The position numbers and the translations under genes were made by a program. Shown here in pieces: positions 1 to 13,872 of a stretch of 64,000 bases of DNA; position 1 is the first letter of the stretch, and the number at the start of each line of letters is the position of its first letter. Under the pieces are notes generated by a model that was given only the letters and a program-made list of their open reading frames with translations, made no database searches and was not told where the DNA came from. The DNA comes from Aphis gossypii (lineage: Eukaryota > Arthropoda > Insecta > Hemiptera > Aphididae), in contig NC_065530.1 of the NCBI RefSeq assembly GCF_020184175.1, forward strand, positions 19,569,260 to 19,633,259. Reading direction: 5' to 3'.

Positions 1-1020
1 TAGTTTGGTATGAATAATAAATAATGGTAAACAGTAAACACAATATGATATTTATATATTATTATATAATAATGTAAAATAGTGTTATGAAAAGGAAAAA
101 AGGCTAAACTGGATACATGGAATCGAGTGGTTAGATTAAGAAGAGGTGGTAATTGTGGTAGTGCGTGTATTCCTACATAAACTCTATTAATTACTTAATT
201 ATTATTATCGCATGTCATTAATAATGTACTCGTATTATTATTATTATTATTTATTTCTAAATTGATGTGAAATCGTTTAGTTAAATAAAAAGGTCTTCAT
301 CAAACCTACATAGATATCAATTTTCTATACGAATGTATACATATACCTATAATTGTTAAGTATACCTATATTATAATTATTATACCTACTCTAACCCAAA
401 ACTGTTACTAATTAATAATTATTTCAGTTTATAACATTTTTAAACATTAAACCTTCAACCAACTAGCACTTTGACCGTTTGTATAGGTATTTTTAAATTA
501 TCGTAATTATGGTTAATACATTATAACATATACCATATTACCTATATACGTTCATAATACAGATACCTATACATAATACCAATATTTTCTACGCAAATTA
601 TTCGCTCAAAATTTAAGACCCATTGTTATCATATAACGTTAACACAGCCTAATCGAATCACGTACTTAATCGATTCTGTTCTCAAAAAGACTCTTTGGGT
701 TTTATTTTTACTTCCAACGAGCTCCAAATTAAACGTTAAAAATGCGAACGATAGATATTTGCATTATGCATATTACTTATATATAAACATAACATCTTCA
801 TGTTTGTGGCGTTAAAGTAAACTACTATACGGTTGTGCAAGAATTATATATATATAATATAACAACAATATTAATCTTATTATTATGTACTGCACTAACG
901 ATACGCAGTACAGAGGTACTGTTAAAATTAATGCGCCGTCGGTGTATATGCGTCACTATATATATAAATATGATATGTATATTATATATATGTTTGTAAC
1001 GGGAACGCTGATAGTTTTGG
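1..1020. other. AT-rich gene-free stretch
   Basis: No supportable gene. The sequence is AT-rich with short TA and ATT runs. Open frames are short and lack splice-site or family support. Confidence 0.6.
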
Positions 1021-1025
1021 GGTGT

Positions 1026-1345
1026 TTATGATTTGTAGCTTTCGGAGAAAGGGGTATATATTGTAATTTTGGTAAGCGAGCGGGGGTGGTTTTGGATCGT
1101 CGAGCGGCGATGGTGTACAGGGGTGGCTAAATTCGCCAAGATAAGACACGTGCAACGGTCGCCGCTTTTACACGCTTTCACCGCGGCGGCGGTGGTAGTG
1201 GTGCGAGAAGAGGCGCGACGCAACGGCTGCAGAAACAATCCTGTGAATACATAAATACACAATTAATCACTCTCTCGTTAAAATTGTGAGCCTGCCGCTA
1301 CGCGTTTTCTCTCCTCCGCGCATGAACGGGAGAAATATATCCCAA
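1026..1345. other. CpG-rich patch, possible promoter or 5' exon
   Basis: GC- and CpG-rich island in AT-rich surroundings, with a GCGGCGGCGGTGG run near 1182. It is open for 60-80 codons on both strands, as expected from composition alone. Such patches in this window coincide with exons or 5' regions (for example 15.9-17.4 kb), so it may be a promoter or untranslated exon of an unseen gene. No protein family is recognisable. Confidence 0.3.
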
Positions 1346-4300
1346 TCACCCTTTGCATCTTTTCAACCTAATCGCGACCCTCGTTATAACTATAAGCCAC
1401 GTATGTAAACAATGTAATAATATCAACGCCGTGTACCTAATGTTTTTTAGAGGATTTTCGTTAATAGCAATAAGTAGAACAAAATCGGTTTTTACTTTTT
1501 TGTTTCATCACTAGTACATAGGATTATAGGTATTGGTACTGCTCTAACGCGATTTTACTCACTTAAATTTGTCCTACATAAAATAATAAATGCGTAGTAC
1601 AAGTGATTCGAGTTTTTAAGCTTGAGGGAAAATCGTCAAATAATAGTTAAATCCCTCTTGATATTTTTGAAAATAGTTCAGTATAATTATATTACATAGC
1701 TATGTTTATCATTTGTGGCTGTCATAAAGAATGTTTGATTTTCAATACATTTTTTTAATAATTGTGTTATAATTATATACTACATGAACCACTATGTATA
1801 TATATATATATATCAATAGCAGAATCACTATGTATATATACATCACGAGATTATATTATGTATTTATATTCAACTCTTCTATATTACTGCCACTATGGTT
1901 GTGAATTCGATAATTCGTGCAATATACCCTCTCCGCCAAGTTCTGCAATTTTCGAAAAGAAACTTTACTCAAAGTTTTTATCGTCAACCGGACGCGGGTT
2001 TAATTAAAAATAAACTTTCGCAGATTGGACCCAACCGCCGGGCTGGCGCTTCTCTCGGTTATAACTTATAGTATTATTATATACACCTATATATATACAG
2101 GAACGTTGAATCATTATTATTTTCTGTAATCGCATGTGTATGAACGCAGAAAATCTTTGACGTCGGGTTCGGGAATAAAATATATGTAATAATATTTCGT
2201 ATATTATATATAAGTCTTGTAGAATATTTTTTTTCAAAAACTACATTTAAACCTTATCGCTGTACGAATGAAATGTTGAAACAAGAGTTGGCTTAATTAC
2301 TGTTTTAAACTTTAATTTAATTATACATGCCACATTCTGACCCACTCTCCGACTCCATGTTGTAATTTTATAAATATTATTTGTAATATCTTGATTTCAT
2401 GTATATACACACAATTAAGTCAAAAAGGCTGTTGGCAATAAATAAAGTTAAAATATAATTTTAAAAAACAAGACAATTTTAGATAGTAAAAACCAATTGC
2501 ATGAGGTAATAAGAGAGGTGAAACAAGTAGATACTTACCTATACTTTATAAAATATACAATTAATTCATTTTTTTTCGTTTTCTTCCACTTTCCCTATAA
2601 GAGGCGAGTCGTTTCAAAACCAGCCAAAAGCACATTTTTTGAAAACTGGTTTTTTCGCACTTTTAAATGGTCACACTGTATTACAAGTGCTGTAAAAAAT
2701 AAAAATATTAAACATCAAATAAAAGGCTATAACTGGTCCAAACTGAATAATTTGATCTTGGAAAATTGTGGTTGGTATCAAAATCACTCATCTGACGATA
2801 TTAATTTAAAACCAGCCATCATAATCAAACACTTTTTTTTCGCGGCAAACAAATAATTAACAACAACATAATATTTTTTTTTATATTGTCTAAGGTATTA
2901 CAGCATATTAAATAGTTTTATTAGTTGTTGTTATTAAATTAAAATCAAATGAAGTTTGTCTAAAGTAAGACGTATAAATAATTTATTAATATTTTGATTT
3001 TATAAAAGTTTTCATTGTTAGTTTCAAAACCACCTACATCGCCAAGTCAATTTCAAAACCAGCTATGTAGATAAAAAACAAAAAATGTTAGCTTCAAAAC
3101 CAGCTCCATATAATGAAGTTTGCGTTAAAACCGGGTACCATATCGATATTATAAATGTAAGTACATAATTTACTTGTAATAAATTTTTATAAAACACAAA
3201 TTATTCATTCACAATATTTTATTCATTTAAACTTATAATTTAATATTCATTATACAAAACCATAAAGTAAAATGTTAAGATCTTCTTCGTGTTTTGTTGT
3301 TCATGAACAATTTAAAAAAATGGTTTTGGTTGGTTTTGAAACCACATGCCTTGGATCATTCGGTTATAATTCATACTTAGCTGATCCTAAAGCTAGTCTT
3401 ATATAAGCACGATTTACACGCTGTATGTAATATGGGTATACCGGATAGAACAAGTATACTTGTATTCAGGCAACCTTCTTTTTGGACAAAATGTACCCCT
3501 ATTTTTTGTTTTTTGTTCCCTTTTGGCCATTTCAGTTTTCTTAAAAATTTACAATTAGAATAACTTCACGAGAACACTATTTTTCTATATTAGACATATT
3601 ATATTAAATATTTTTTCTCATCCAGGTTTAGTTACAATTAAAAATATATTTTAAGCCCAATTTTAAATGAATTGTTCTTATTGTAAATTTTAAAGAAAAC
3701 TGTTAGTAGAAAGGATATAGTTATGGCCAAAAAGGAAACGGTAAATTTTTTTTATAAAAGGAAGAGTAAATTTTGGCTTAAAATAGTGTCATTTATTTTA
3801 GTATGTTATGGGAATGTGGGGAAACCTTCCCATTTTCATAATCAAATTATTTGGGTTGCTTAATAAATATAAGAATAGGTTTGTTGTACTAGAATATATT
3901 ATTAAACTTATGTATTATTTCAACTTTAATTATAATTGTATCATTTACGAGCTTCAGAAATTTAATAAGAAGTATTCGATTGTCAAAATGTAATGTATTA
4001 TATTGAACTATACGTATACCCTCAAATACTTATTGATTATGATTCTTTAAACATGCAGAAGTCTAGCATAAATGTTTTAGTTGCTATTTTCATTGTAGAC
4101 ATTAAATCTTCTCCTCGTAATTATACACTCCTGTTGACTCTTTAAAACATACAACAGTAAATTTGTATGGCCGATTTTGTGTTGTTAGCTTTAATATATA
4201 GGTAGAGTGAACTGACCAACGATTAAACTTTAAAGTTAGGACATTATCTATGTTTATAGGTATGTATCTAAGTTTTTTTATAATATTTTTTAATTTAATT

Positions 4301-5220
4301 CATTGATACCGATTTTGGCGATAATTTCTTAAACGCGCATATGAAGCCGGACACATACATCCGTTAGCAAACTCTGGATGAAGTTCTAGAACCGCGAAGG
4401 TGATTTAAATATAGGGCATCATACTGTAATTATTAGTTTATCGTACTAGTAATAAATTATCACTATACAGGTATTCTGGTGTCATTTTTTTAAAGTGTTT
4501 ACTATATTATCGGAGCTATTGACAAAAAAGATAAAAAATTTCATTTCGATCTACCGAAAACAGAAAATGATGTAACGTGCGGCTTGCATAATATCCTTCC
4601 GAGGTCCGCTATGTTCATTATAATGGACAATAATTATTATAACTGCGTTAACGCCCAAACTTAATCTTATAATTTTATTTTCATATTTTTACATACCCGT
4701 TGTCCATTACAGTGAACATTTTATCTTATCCCCACAAAAGCTCATCATTTGTTTTTTTGTTTGTACTATACTTCTGTCAATGTTTAGGTATAGCCTTTAA
4801 CTAGTGATAATTTAGAAGGGTAAACACGTGTTTACAGGCACCATTTAAATAGACATTGCGGGCTTGTGGTACTACAAAATTTAAATACTCTTATACAACT
4901 GCTGTGCACACTGCACACGCATCGTACTTTATACCACGCGACGCGCGGTCACAGGTCACAGGATTAAAACGTTGTTGCGCCGTATAATCCCGACGTAATC
5001 GCGTCGTACTTGACTCGTCCCTCATCATAACACACGATATACTTTAATACAATCATCCCATCATCGCGTTTATTTTCCGTATTCAAGAGTGTAGTTTTTT
5101 CAATATTTTCGGACGCGCACACCCGCTGCGCACCGCCATATCATATCGTATACACACATAATATTTATTATTCGTATAGATATATACACATTGTACACAC
5201 GCTATAGTAACGGCCTCATC
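1346..5220. other. AT-rich intergenic DNA with a degenerate repeated motif
   Basis: No supportable gene. Between about 2610 and 3345 the word AAAACCAGC or a close variant recurs (near 2616, 2808, 3026, 3056 and 3096), with an inverted relative (GGTTTTGAAACCA) near 3332. This may be a decayed repeat. A 119-codon open frame over 2497-2856 has no ATG at its first codon and no recognisable domain. Confidence 0.35.
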
Positions 5221-5690
5221 GTACGATAAAAATACATGCGCGCGTATATACAGTGCTCATCCGGTCGCGGACGAGCACTCTTCGACGCCGACGTCGTTGC
5301 GCGGTGCACGTGACCGGCGAACGCGCGCGTATTATAATAATATAATATTATATACGCGAGCGACCGTCGTAGTCGCACCACCGGCAGCGAGGGGAGCCGG
5401 GGCCGCCACGTGCGCCGGGCGTGCGGTGCCGTGAAAAAATTATCGACGAGCGGCGGCCGAACACCATAACAAACGCCGGCGGTGGTCCTCGGGCAAACGG
5501 TAAATTAGCTAGTTTCGGCATATTGTCCGCGGTTAATGGTTCGCGATGTTTTCGCGATGGTTGCGAAACGTTTACCTCCCACGGTCGTCCCGCCGCGCCG
5601 CAGCCTGTACGAACCGCGTACTGCAGGACGGCGACGACGACGACGACGGTACCTCGTCATCGTCTCTGCGATGTGAAATAATTATTGTAA
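5221..5690. promoter_or_regulatory. CpG-rich patch, possible promoter or untranslated exon
   Basis: The strongest CpG island of the left 10 kb, with clustered CGCG words, a TATA-like GTATATA near 5245 and a CACGTG E-box at about 5408. The open frame through it starts at a GTG and resembles no family. A promoter or untranslated first exon is possible; direction and target gene cannot be told from sequence. Confidence 0.3.
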
Positions 5691-8600
5691 ACGTCGCTCA
5701 GCGATAATGGACTTAATGTACTGCACCGCTGGCGGAGCAGGGAAAAATAAACATAAATATAAGTGCTATAACATTATCGCCACTGAGACCTATGCGTAGG
5801 TTATAACTTATAACCTATAACCTTATAGTGTGGACCGTGAAAACATAGGGATATTTTTTTATATGTACATAATATTTTATGTCATAGATTATTATTATTT
5901 TTAGTTGTCTTAGTTTTATGTTACCGATGTACTCGAAAGTGTTATAGCTTAGATTTTTAACTTTTTTTTTCTAGAAACTAAAATAAATACACTGACGTAA
6001 TACGTCGTCTCCGTTCGGAATCGTTTCACGAATTCGTTTAATCGAGTTGTCATTGAATTAAAATTTATATATATTCAATATTATAACTAGATCCAATTTA
6101 TACCTGAACCCAGTCCCAAAATTGAAACATTATTTATTGTCGTCTCAAAGACGAAGATAGGTAAAAAAAATACATACTCATCAGTCATCACTCTAAAATC
6201 AATAAATTTATTGATTTGCTCAGAATCTAAAATTAGCTGAACATTTTTTTATAATATATTTCACGATTTTGACGGCTTATTATAATTATTATTTTTAGCG
6301 AAATGTGTCCTATATAGCTATAATAGTATTACATTGTCACCAAGTCTATTGTTTACGTGATTAAGTCAGTTAATTTATTTTGCATAATTTTTCTCAATTG
6401 TCATATAAGTATCTGAGCACCCAAAAAACATTCATAATATTATTATACTGGCACTATAAAATGATCGTTTAGTTGCAGACACATGTTTAAACCCTTTTTT
6501 TTTAATATTGCTGTAATAGTGTTATTGACTATTGTTACATTTTTGATTTATTGGAAACGTCGGAAAGAAAAGATAAATTTCAAATTGTATAATCGAATTT
6601 AAAATAAATCAGTATATATTACCCATTACTATAATGTTTATAGTTTATATCTAATTAGTATTAAGTATTAAAGTATGATTCTTAAATTCTTGTATATATA
6701 ATATATATTGAATTGTTTTTACATATTAACGTATAGTCCATGGATTAACAAGTTGACAGGGATGCAGGGTGTGTTTACTCACTCGAAATCGCACCCTTGT
6801 TTTTCGATGATTTCGTTTCGATAAATATGAACCTCGGTGATCCTGCACTTGTTTAATAATTTGTATTCATACCGCAATATATTTGTTCACATTTTATTTT
6901 ATTGTATGAGCCTTTAACCATTTAGTTGTAACAGCCGAAAGCAATGTTGTAGAAAAAAATGTATAGAAACAAAATAATGTTTATTTGTTGTTATTATTAT
7001 TACTTTTTTTTTTTTGTAAAGTTTTAGATGCATTATAGTACCACCAATAAGTAAAAGATCAATAGTTCCTAAGTTGAGTTTTATATTTTTAACGATTACG
7101 TTTTCACGTGATTTTATACCAAAATCAACTAATGTTCACATTTGTTCACACGTTTGTATTAAATTAACTAAGTAATTCGAGTAAATGCAGAAGCAAGCTA
7201 TAATTATACACATCAATAAGGTATAATTTAAAATATGTATTCCTTCTATTATCCTAATAGCTATTTCAGTGTGTTCACGTCAATTTTATTTTTTCTATAA
7301 GTTATAAGATATGTTAACATAATCGGAGTCTTTCATTGTACTGCTTATTTATGAAAAATATTTGATCTTCAATTGATTGTTAACGATTTGTATTATATAT
7401 ATTTTTTTCATTTTACGATGAATGTTTTGCCCCAAGATGCATTTTCTGTTTATTATAATATTAAATATAATATATAGTATGATAGGTTGAGAGATTGCTT
7501 CAAATATTAATATTTCAAATATTTTATAAAATGCAAACCTAGACTTTAATAAAGTCGTTTTAACAAATATTTCTATTTTCATTTTAAAACGTTAAAGTTA
7601 TTTGCATAAAATAAAAATTCAGTTTAAATAATGGATATACTTTGAATATTTATACTTTATTAAAAGTTTATATACTATAATGCTGTATATATTTATACAA
7701 TATTCGCATCGACTCATTTAGCTTTAAATTAATGCAATGTTTTTTAATGAGTTCATTTTTAAACTATAAGGGATCAAAATGGTCCCCTTCTTATAATAAC
7801 TTCTTTATAGGTTGGGCGTGTTGTGATGAAAACACTTTTCATTGGTTAAAACAAGTTTGCATTTCTTTCTGTTAGTTAACTTTGCTAATTTACATTTCTA
7901 TACAGCTTCTGATTTATATACTTTAAAAAGTTTAGTAGTATTTTCTATTACCTTTCTTCCAGTATTAATGACATTAAAATCGATAAATCGAATTATGTAT
8001 ATATTTTGTTATAATAAGTATAAATATCTAAGTATTTAATTATATTAGATATATACAATTGTTGGTCATTTATGAATATAAATAATTCCAAAGAAGTATC
8101 AGTAATCATATTAAAAAAAAAAAAAAAAATGGTAAATTCAGGATAATTTGGATAGGGCCCGCAGAGCGCAGTGTGACTGTTGAGTTGAGTGCAAGTATAA
8201 TATTTTTTGCTTGGCTGATTTTAAAATATTAAGAAATGTATGTTTAATAATCTAATATTATAGTAACCGATTCATATCGTATCGGTAGGTACTCGACTTT
8301 TTAACATATACATTATAGTATAACATATACATCACATATAACGCAGATGATCGCGCCAGTGGTGTGGACTATGTGGAGATTATATATATATTATATTATG
8401 TATTATTCACGTGTATACTGTATGCACCGTGAGAACTTTCACTCTGTGATTTCTACGGTCGGTCGTTAAAACGCAAAATAATATACTCCGCCGGATATAA
8501 TGTCGAGTTGGCAAGATTCGTCGCGCTGGGTATTATTATATTATATATTTACGAGGCGCGTTTGGAAGAGCACGAGAGGAGAACTCCGGCGTGACGTCTA

Positions 8601-9933
8601 TATATACACAATAATTATTATGATATATATTATATGTGCGTATCAATACGGTATTGTTACATTTGAATTTAGGCTCACGCGTGCATAGTGTATTCATATT
8701 GTTGTTTGATGTACACGAACGACTCAATTATTCGACACCGTAACGAATTGTCGCGGGTGCACGTTGTAAGTACCGTGGACGCGGCTGTAGGGGGATTATA
8801 CATGTTATTAACATGCATGTGAATCTAACGTAAAAATTGATTCAAATGTACTTTTCAACTTTTGTTTAAGAAAACAATATTATAAACATACAAAATTAAT
8901 TTAAAAATTCAAATGTATAATTCACAGTGATTTAGGTATAATAATAATAAAAATTTATAAAGTGATTAATGGATGGAATATGACGTGTTTAGTGTGTTTA
9001 CTTATTGCGGGACCACCGCGTAACCTATAATACGACGATATAATATGTTCACCGTAGATCATGGATCAGATATACGTGTTCCTTCGGATTTTGTATAAAT
9101 GTATAATATACAAGTAGCTAGGCATAATATAATTTTCTAAGTTTAAATGTGTAGACTTTTTGTGTACGTTTTTCTAAAAAGATGCGTATATTACCATCGT
9201 AATTTCGCCTGAACTATATAGTTAAAATGCAGGAATCGTTTTTTTTTAATGTTTGTGTATGTACCTACTTTCAAGTTAAAAAATAAAATTATTTTTGAAT
9301 TGATTTATCATTTAATGTTTGAAGTAGTGCAGTGAATTTTTTTAAAAAAATTAGGATTTCTGTTGGAAAAGAACAAAAATTATTGATTGCTTATATAATG
9401 ATGATATAATATTATTATAATATTTAACCGTTTAATAAAGTATTAAATATATAATTAATTATTTGTTTTAATAATTCAACATACCAACATATAATATAAA
9501 CAAATTTATAAACTTGCATAATAAATTTAAATAAATATGAATAAACAACCAGACTAGTTGTCTGGTCAGTCTTTTGACTTCTAGAAAGATGTTTTATGGT
9601 AAGCGTGGTTTAGTCTATAGTGGCAATAGTTTAGATGTTTTTCCGTCTATTTTGTAGTGGAGATCGAGCTTCTTCAATTTCATTTAGGTTATTGTTGATT
9701 ATTGAAGTTGTTGTACTGAATAATTATCCAAGGACCATTATGACAGGTAGAGAAATTCCGTGTTATTGTGTAGTTGTTTGTTTCACATGAGCCAATGGTC
9801 TTCGAATGTAACTATTCTTAAGAATCTATTTTAGAGAATCCATAGTTTTTTATTTTCGTTGGGTGAGAGACAAACCGATTATATTGAACATGTATAAGTT
9901 AGTATATAGCGATTTCATTATTGCCATATATAT
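5691..9933. other. AT-rich gene-free stretch
   Basis: Long AT-rich stretch with homopolymer A/T tracts (for example the A run near 8113-8128). Only short chance ORFs. A moderately CpG-rich patch at 8340-8790 has no recognisable coding content. Confidence 0.5.
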
Positions 9934-10058
9934 CAGGGGTAGATCCAAGGGGGGCGAAGGTGGCGCCTACCCCCTAAATGAAATAAAAAATAAGATATTA
10001 TTTAGATATACTTTTTATTATATGCGCCTCCCTTGGAAAATTTCTGGACTCACCCCTG
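9934..10058. mobile_element. Short hAT-like MITE
   Basis: A 125-bp element. The left end is CAGGGGTAGATCCA and the right end read in reverse is CAGGGGTGAGTCCA, an imperfect terminal inverted repeat. The flanks atatatat and gtatatat could be an 8-bp target duplication with one mismatch, but the surroundings are TA-rich, which weakens that point. CAGGG termini and an 8-bp duplication fit the hAT superfamily. It has no coding capacity, so it would be non-autonomous. Confidence 0.55.
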
Positions 10059-10390
10059 GTATATATAGCAGTAGAGAGCACCTTGTTTATGGGATTGAGA
10101 TGTGAAGGGGGTATCTACTATATATAGGATTTTAATTTTTATCAATCCTCTAAATTGATTTTATTATTGATATGAATTTTTCAAACTGCTTTTTCATCCA
10201 TATGTACATTATATCTGAGCATTTCTTTGAATTATCTCTGCTGTTCTATGAAATGTCTAATAGTTGTTAATTTGTACGAATGTTGGGTTTATTTATTTCC
10301 TCAAGGTAAATATCTTGGGTTCACTTTTGGCGCAGAGATTTAGGATACGTTTCCATCTTGAGAACTACGGGAATAATTCTCGTTCGTTTA

Positions 10391-10950
10391 ACATGATTTA
10401 TTGTCGTTCGTGCAATTGCGTGTGTGTTGGGCGCACGCGAGCATAACTATTGCTATATTATGTGATTTGAACTATGGGGCGGGTCGCGGACGGTGTGGGA
10501 AACGCGATGCGCTCACCGTGACGAAACGGTGGCGGGCTTTTACCCTCCTTGCCACCCGTCAGTTCATCTTCGGGTGGCATGCTATTGCGGGGTGTGTGGT
10601 GGAGGGTAGTTTATCAATCGGTCGCCGCAGGGGCGCGACGGACCGACGACCGTCACCGCCGCCGTCGCCGCTGTCGGATCGTCCGTCACGGCCAGACGCG
10701 CGTGCCCTTCCCCGTCGCTCTGTATACACATCGCTATAACGTTATTATTATTATTATTATATTGTACAGCACCGCTTCGTATTATATCGTTCGCGATGTT
10801 GTCGGCGGACGAGTTGAATGATTTGACATGTTTCGGCGGTGTCGGCGTCAGCGCGTAAAGTATAATGATATTATGTACGCACTATCGTTACGCATCGGTG
10901 CGCGCCGCCGCTGTATTTTATACAGGTCCCGCTATCGACACTACACGTGA
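10391..10950. promoter_or_regulatory. CpG-rich patch, possible promoter or untranslated exon
   Basis: GC-rich island with CCGCCGCCGTCGCCG runs near 10657, followed by an ATT microsatellite near 10742. Overlapping open frames of about 90-110 codons exist in two phases. The 10549 frame starts at TTG, and none resembles a known protein, so they look compositional. It could be an upstream SCAI promoter or belong to an unseen gene. Confidence 0.3.
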
Positions 10951-12382
10951 GAATCGTTCCAATCAAAATTATTAAAAGGTTGCGTCATGCGTGTGCATCT
11001 TTTTTTTTCGATACTTAGGACGAGTTGGACGCGCCAAAATATTTCACAATAAAATCATTAAAGTAATTATTATTATAAGTACCTATTTTTTTGGTATTAT
11101 TATTATTATTATTATTACCTATTATTAACAATCAATATTTTTATTTTTAATGGGGGCTTAAAAAAAAAAAATTACCGTAATTGATTGATTTTTACTGTTA
11201 TTTGCTAGAAATAATATTATATTAAATTAAATGTTAAAAAATAACCATATGGTTTGGCGTGAAATTCTAATTACCCTGTGGGCCTGCAGCATTAATTTAA
11301 GTATTATGAATTTATGCGCCTTATAAAGTGCATGTTATAATGTTATATACGACATGATGGCGGGGCTGTGTGAGGGGTTTATTTATGCTTTATGGAACAG
11401 TTATTATATAGGTGTAGGAATGAATAATTTGTAGTTATTGCAATAACGTCGTGTTTGCTAGAATCTAAAAAATCAATGTTAATTATATCAATAATAATTT
11501 AAAACAAAACTAAAACACTATTAGATTAGTAATTTTAGTTAATCCATACAATTTTAAGTTTAGAATAACAAATTAATATTATAACCGAAGGAAGCAAAAA
11601 TGTAACTAAAAATTAAATTAAAACAAAAATTATAAATAACATAATTTTTTTTTGATATTTTAGTATTAAACTGCTCATATAAAATAAAAACAAAGTACAC
11701 GAATAATAATTAATAATCATATAATTTGTTTTAGGATTTTAAGATTTATTATATTATAGAATTAAATCATCTTAATAGATGTATAATATAATATCATATA
11801 TTTTACTAAATTGTATATAATATAGATATTAGAATATGTATGTTTTTTATATTTTAAATTTTAATAAATCAAATGAAATCCTAAACAGCCAGAATAACAA
11901 TTAGATACAATTTGTTTAAACATTGTAGTTGTAAATGTATATGTATTTATGGTTATAATGGTGTTGTATATTGGAATCAAAATACATGAGTTTAAAAAAT
12001 AGTAATTTTATTCATATTTCATAAAAAAATATTTATAGGATGTGTTTATTAGCGAAGAAAATGAAGTGCGGAACATAAAACAAAAAGCAAAGTAAAATAA
12101 AAATGAATAATAGCAATGAATATTTTGACAATTCGTCGCTTGCCTGCCATTCATTCTTTTGCACATATAAAGCACGTTAAAGTCCATGAAAAACTCTGTA
12201 AAAATAGTTATAAATAAAAAAACACAATTTATCAAATCACCCCTTCTCTTGTGCAGGTCGTTATATATACGTAAATATATAACTGAAATTCTACATGCTG
12301 ATGGGGTAAAAATACACATTCATATCGTACAAAGTTAGCTAAAAAATCATTTATGAAATATATCATATTCATTCACATACGC

Positions 12383-12413
<31 letters not shown>

Positions 12414-13870
12414 ATATGTATAATATATATATATATATATGTATAAGTATATTATTTTCATCACTCTGAATTGGAAAAAAAAAAATTGAATAACGGCATT
12501 TATGCTCTGAATTCACAGTTGTTATTGTTTTGAAATCCGAGAGAATAGTACCATTCAAATTCGACGTGTAATTTATATAGATTGTAAATCATCGTGAGAG
12601 TAAAGCGAGATCCGCCCGGATATGGAGCTATTCTCCCAATCCCCATTTGTTGACATAATGTTAGTCATAACATTAAAATAAGTAACAAAATGCAAGAAAC
12701 ACTATTTAATATTTTTTTTTTGTACCTTCTGTTTTTTTTATTATAGTTCAAAATTAAAAATTGGAATTTTATCATATAATATTATGTTTGTACAATTTAC
12801 AAACTATATGTTTAGAGTATATTATAGGTATGTTTAATATTATGCTTTCATTATAACAATGGTTAGTACATTAGTACATGATCAGAGTAGGTTCTCAAAA
12901 AAAACTTTCTTTTTTATTTAACGAGATGAATAAGTAAGAAGTATATAATTTAATAATCAATAATTATTGTACAACTAACTTATATATTAAGTAATAATAG
13001 AAATTTAATATTTTACCTCGTTTAAACTTATAATAACTCGTATAACGTATATATAATATGTGTATACGGAGGATAATTTTAGGAATCAAACCTTACCAAA
13101 ATGCTTTAAAAAATATTTTTTTTCGATATATATAGCTGCATGTATAAGATTGGTATAACAAATTTTAAAACTAAAATTTTTCCTTTGAACAATGTTTAAT
13201 TTATTTATTACCTATATCAATTAGTAGTATAGATGTAAATTGAAGATAGTATATTGAAAGATATTGATATTTCGATTGAATATTGAATATTGATATCAAA
13301 CATATTTTAGATTCTGAGCAGAGTGACGATTTTTCAATGATGCCTTTTTTTCTTTATCGAGCTTGTCATACTTTTGGAGTAGTAAAAATGCTTATATTAT
13401 TATTTTTTTATATCGATATTATAATATATAGGTACCTCTAGTACCTGCATAGATATTTCGTTCTGATATCGGTTCAGTTATAAGAAATAGGTTAGTATGT
13501 TTAGTAAATTCTGTTTATTTACATTTTGAATGAAAATAAATTAAATAATTTTAATCCGATATCGCCAATTTTATACCTATTAAATATTATAATTTATATA
13601 ATTTTTATTATCTTATTTCTATACATTGTATTGTTACGGACCTATACTGTCCGTATAGATTATTTTATATGCATAAGATCATACAATGTCAAATTTCCAA
13701 ACTTGTAAAATTAATACCACAGGCACACGAGTACAGGACACGAGAGAGTAGAATATTATATTAATATAATAATTTGACAATTAAAGTAAATTCACACGTC
13801 TCTTTATTATAATTAATCATTAAAATTATTTATTATTTAACTATTTATTTATTTGTTTTTTTTTTTATTA
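10951..13870. other. AT-rich gene-free stretch with TA microsatellite
   Basis: No gene seen. Contains an interrupted (AT)n tract at about 12383-12445 and several ATT runs (around 11096-11117). A GCTCAGAATCTAAAAT word near 6216 recurs here in reverse near 13306, possibly from a dispersed repeat. Confidence 0.5.
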
Positions 13871-13872
13871 TC

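Noticed and set aside
2497..2856. 119-codon + strand ORF
   Set aside because: The first codon is TTG. The AAAACCAGC repeats it spans continue outside it. No domain or splice support.
10401..10821. Two overlapping ORFs in the CpG-rich patch
   Set aside because: Low-complexity Arg/Ser/Pro content from GC-rich DNA. The 10549 frame starts at TTG, and there is no family resemblance.
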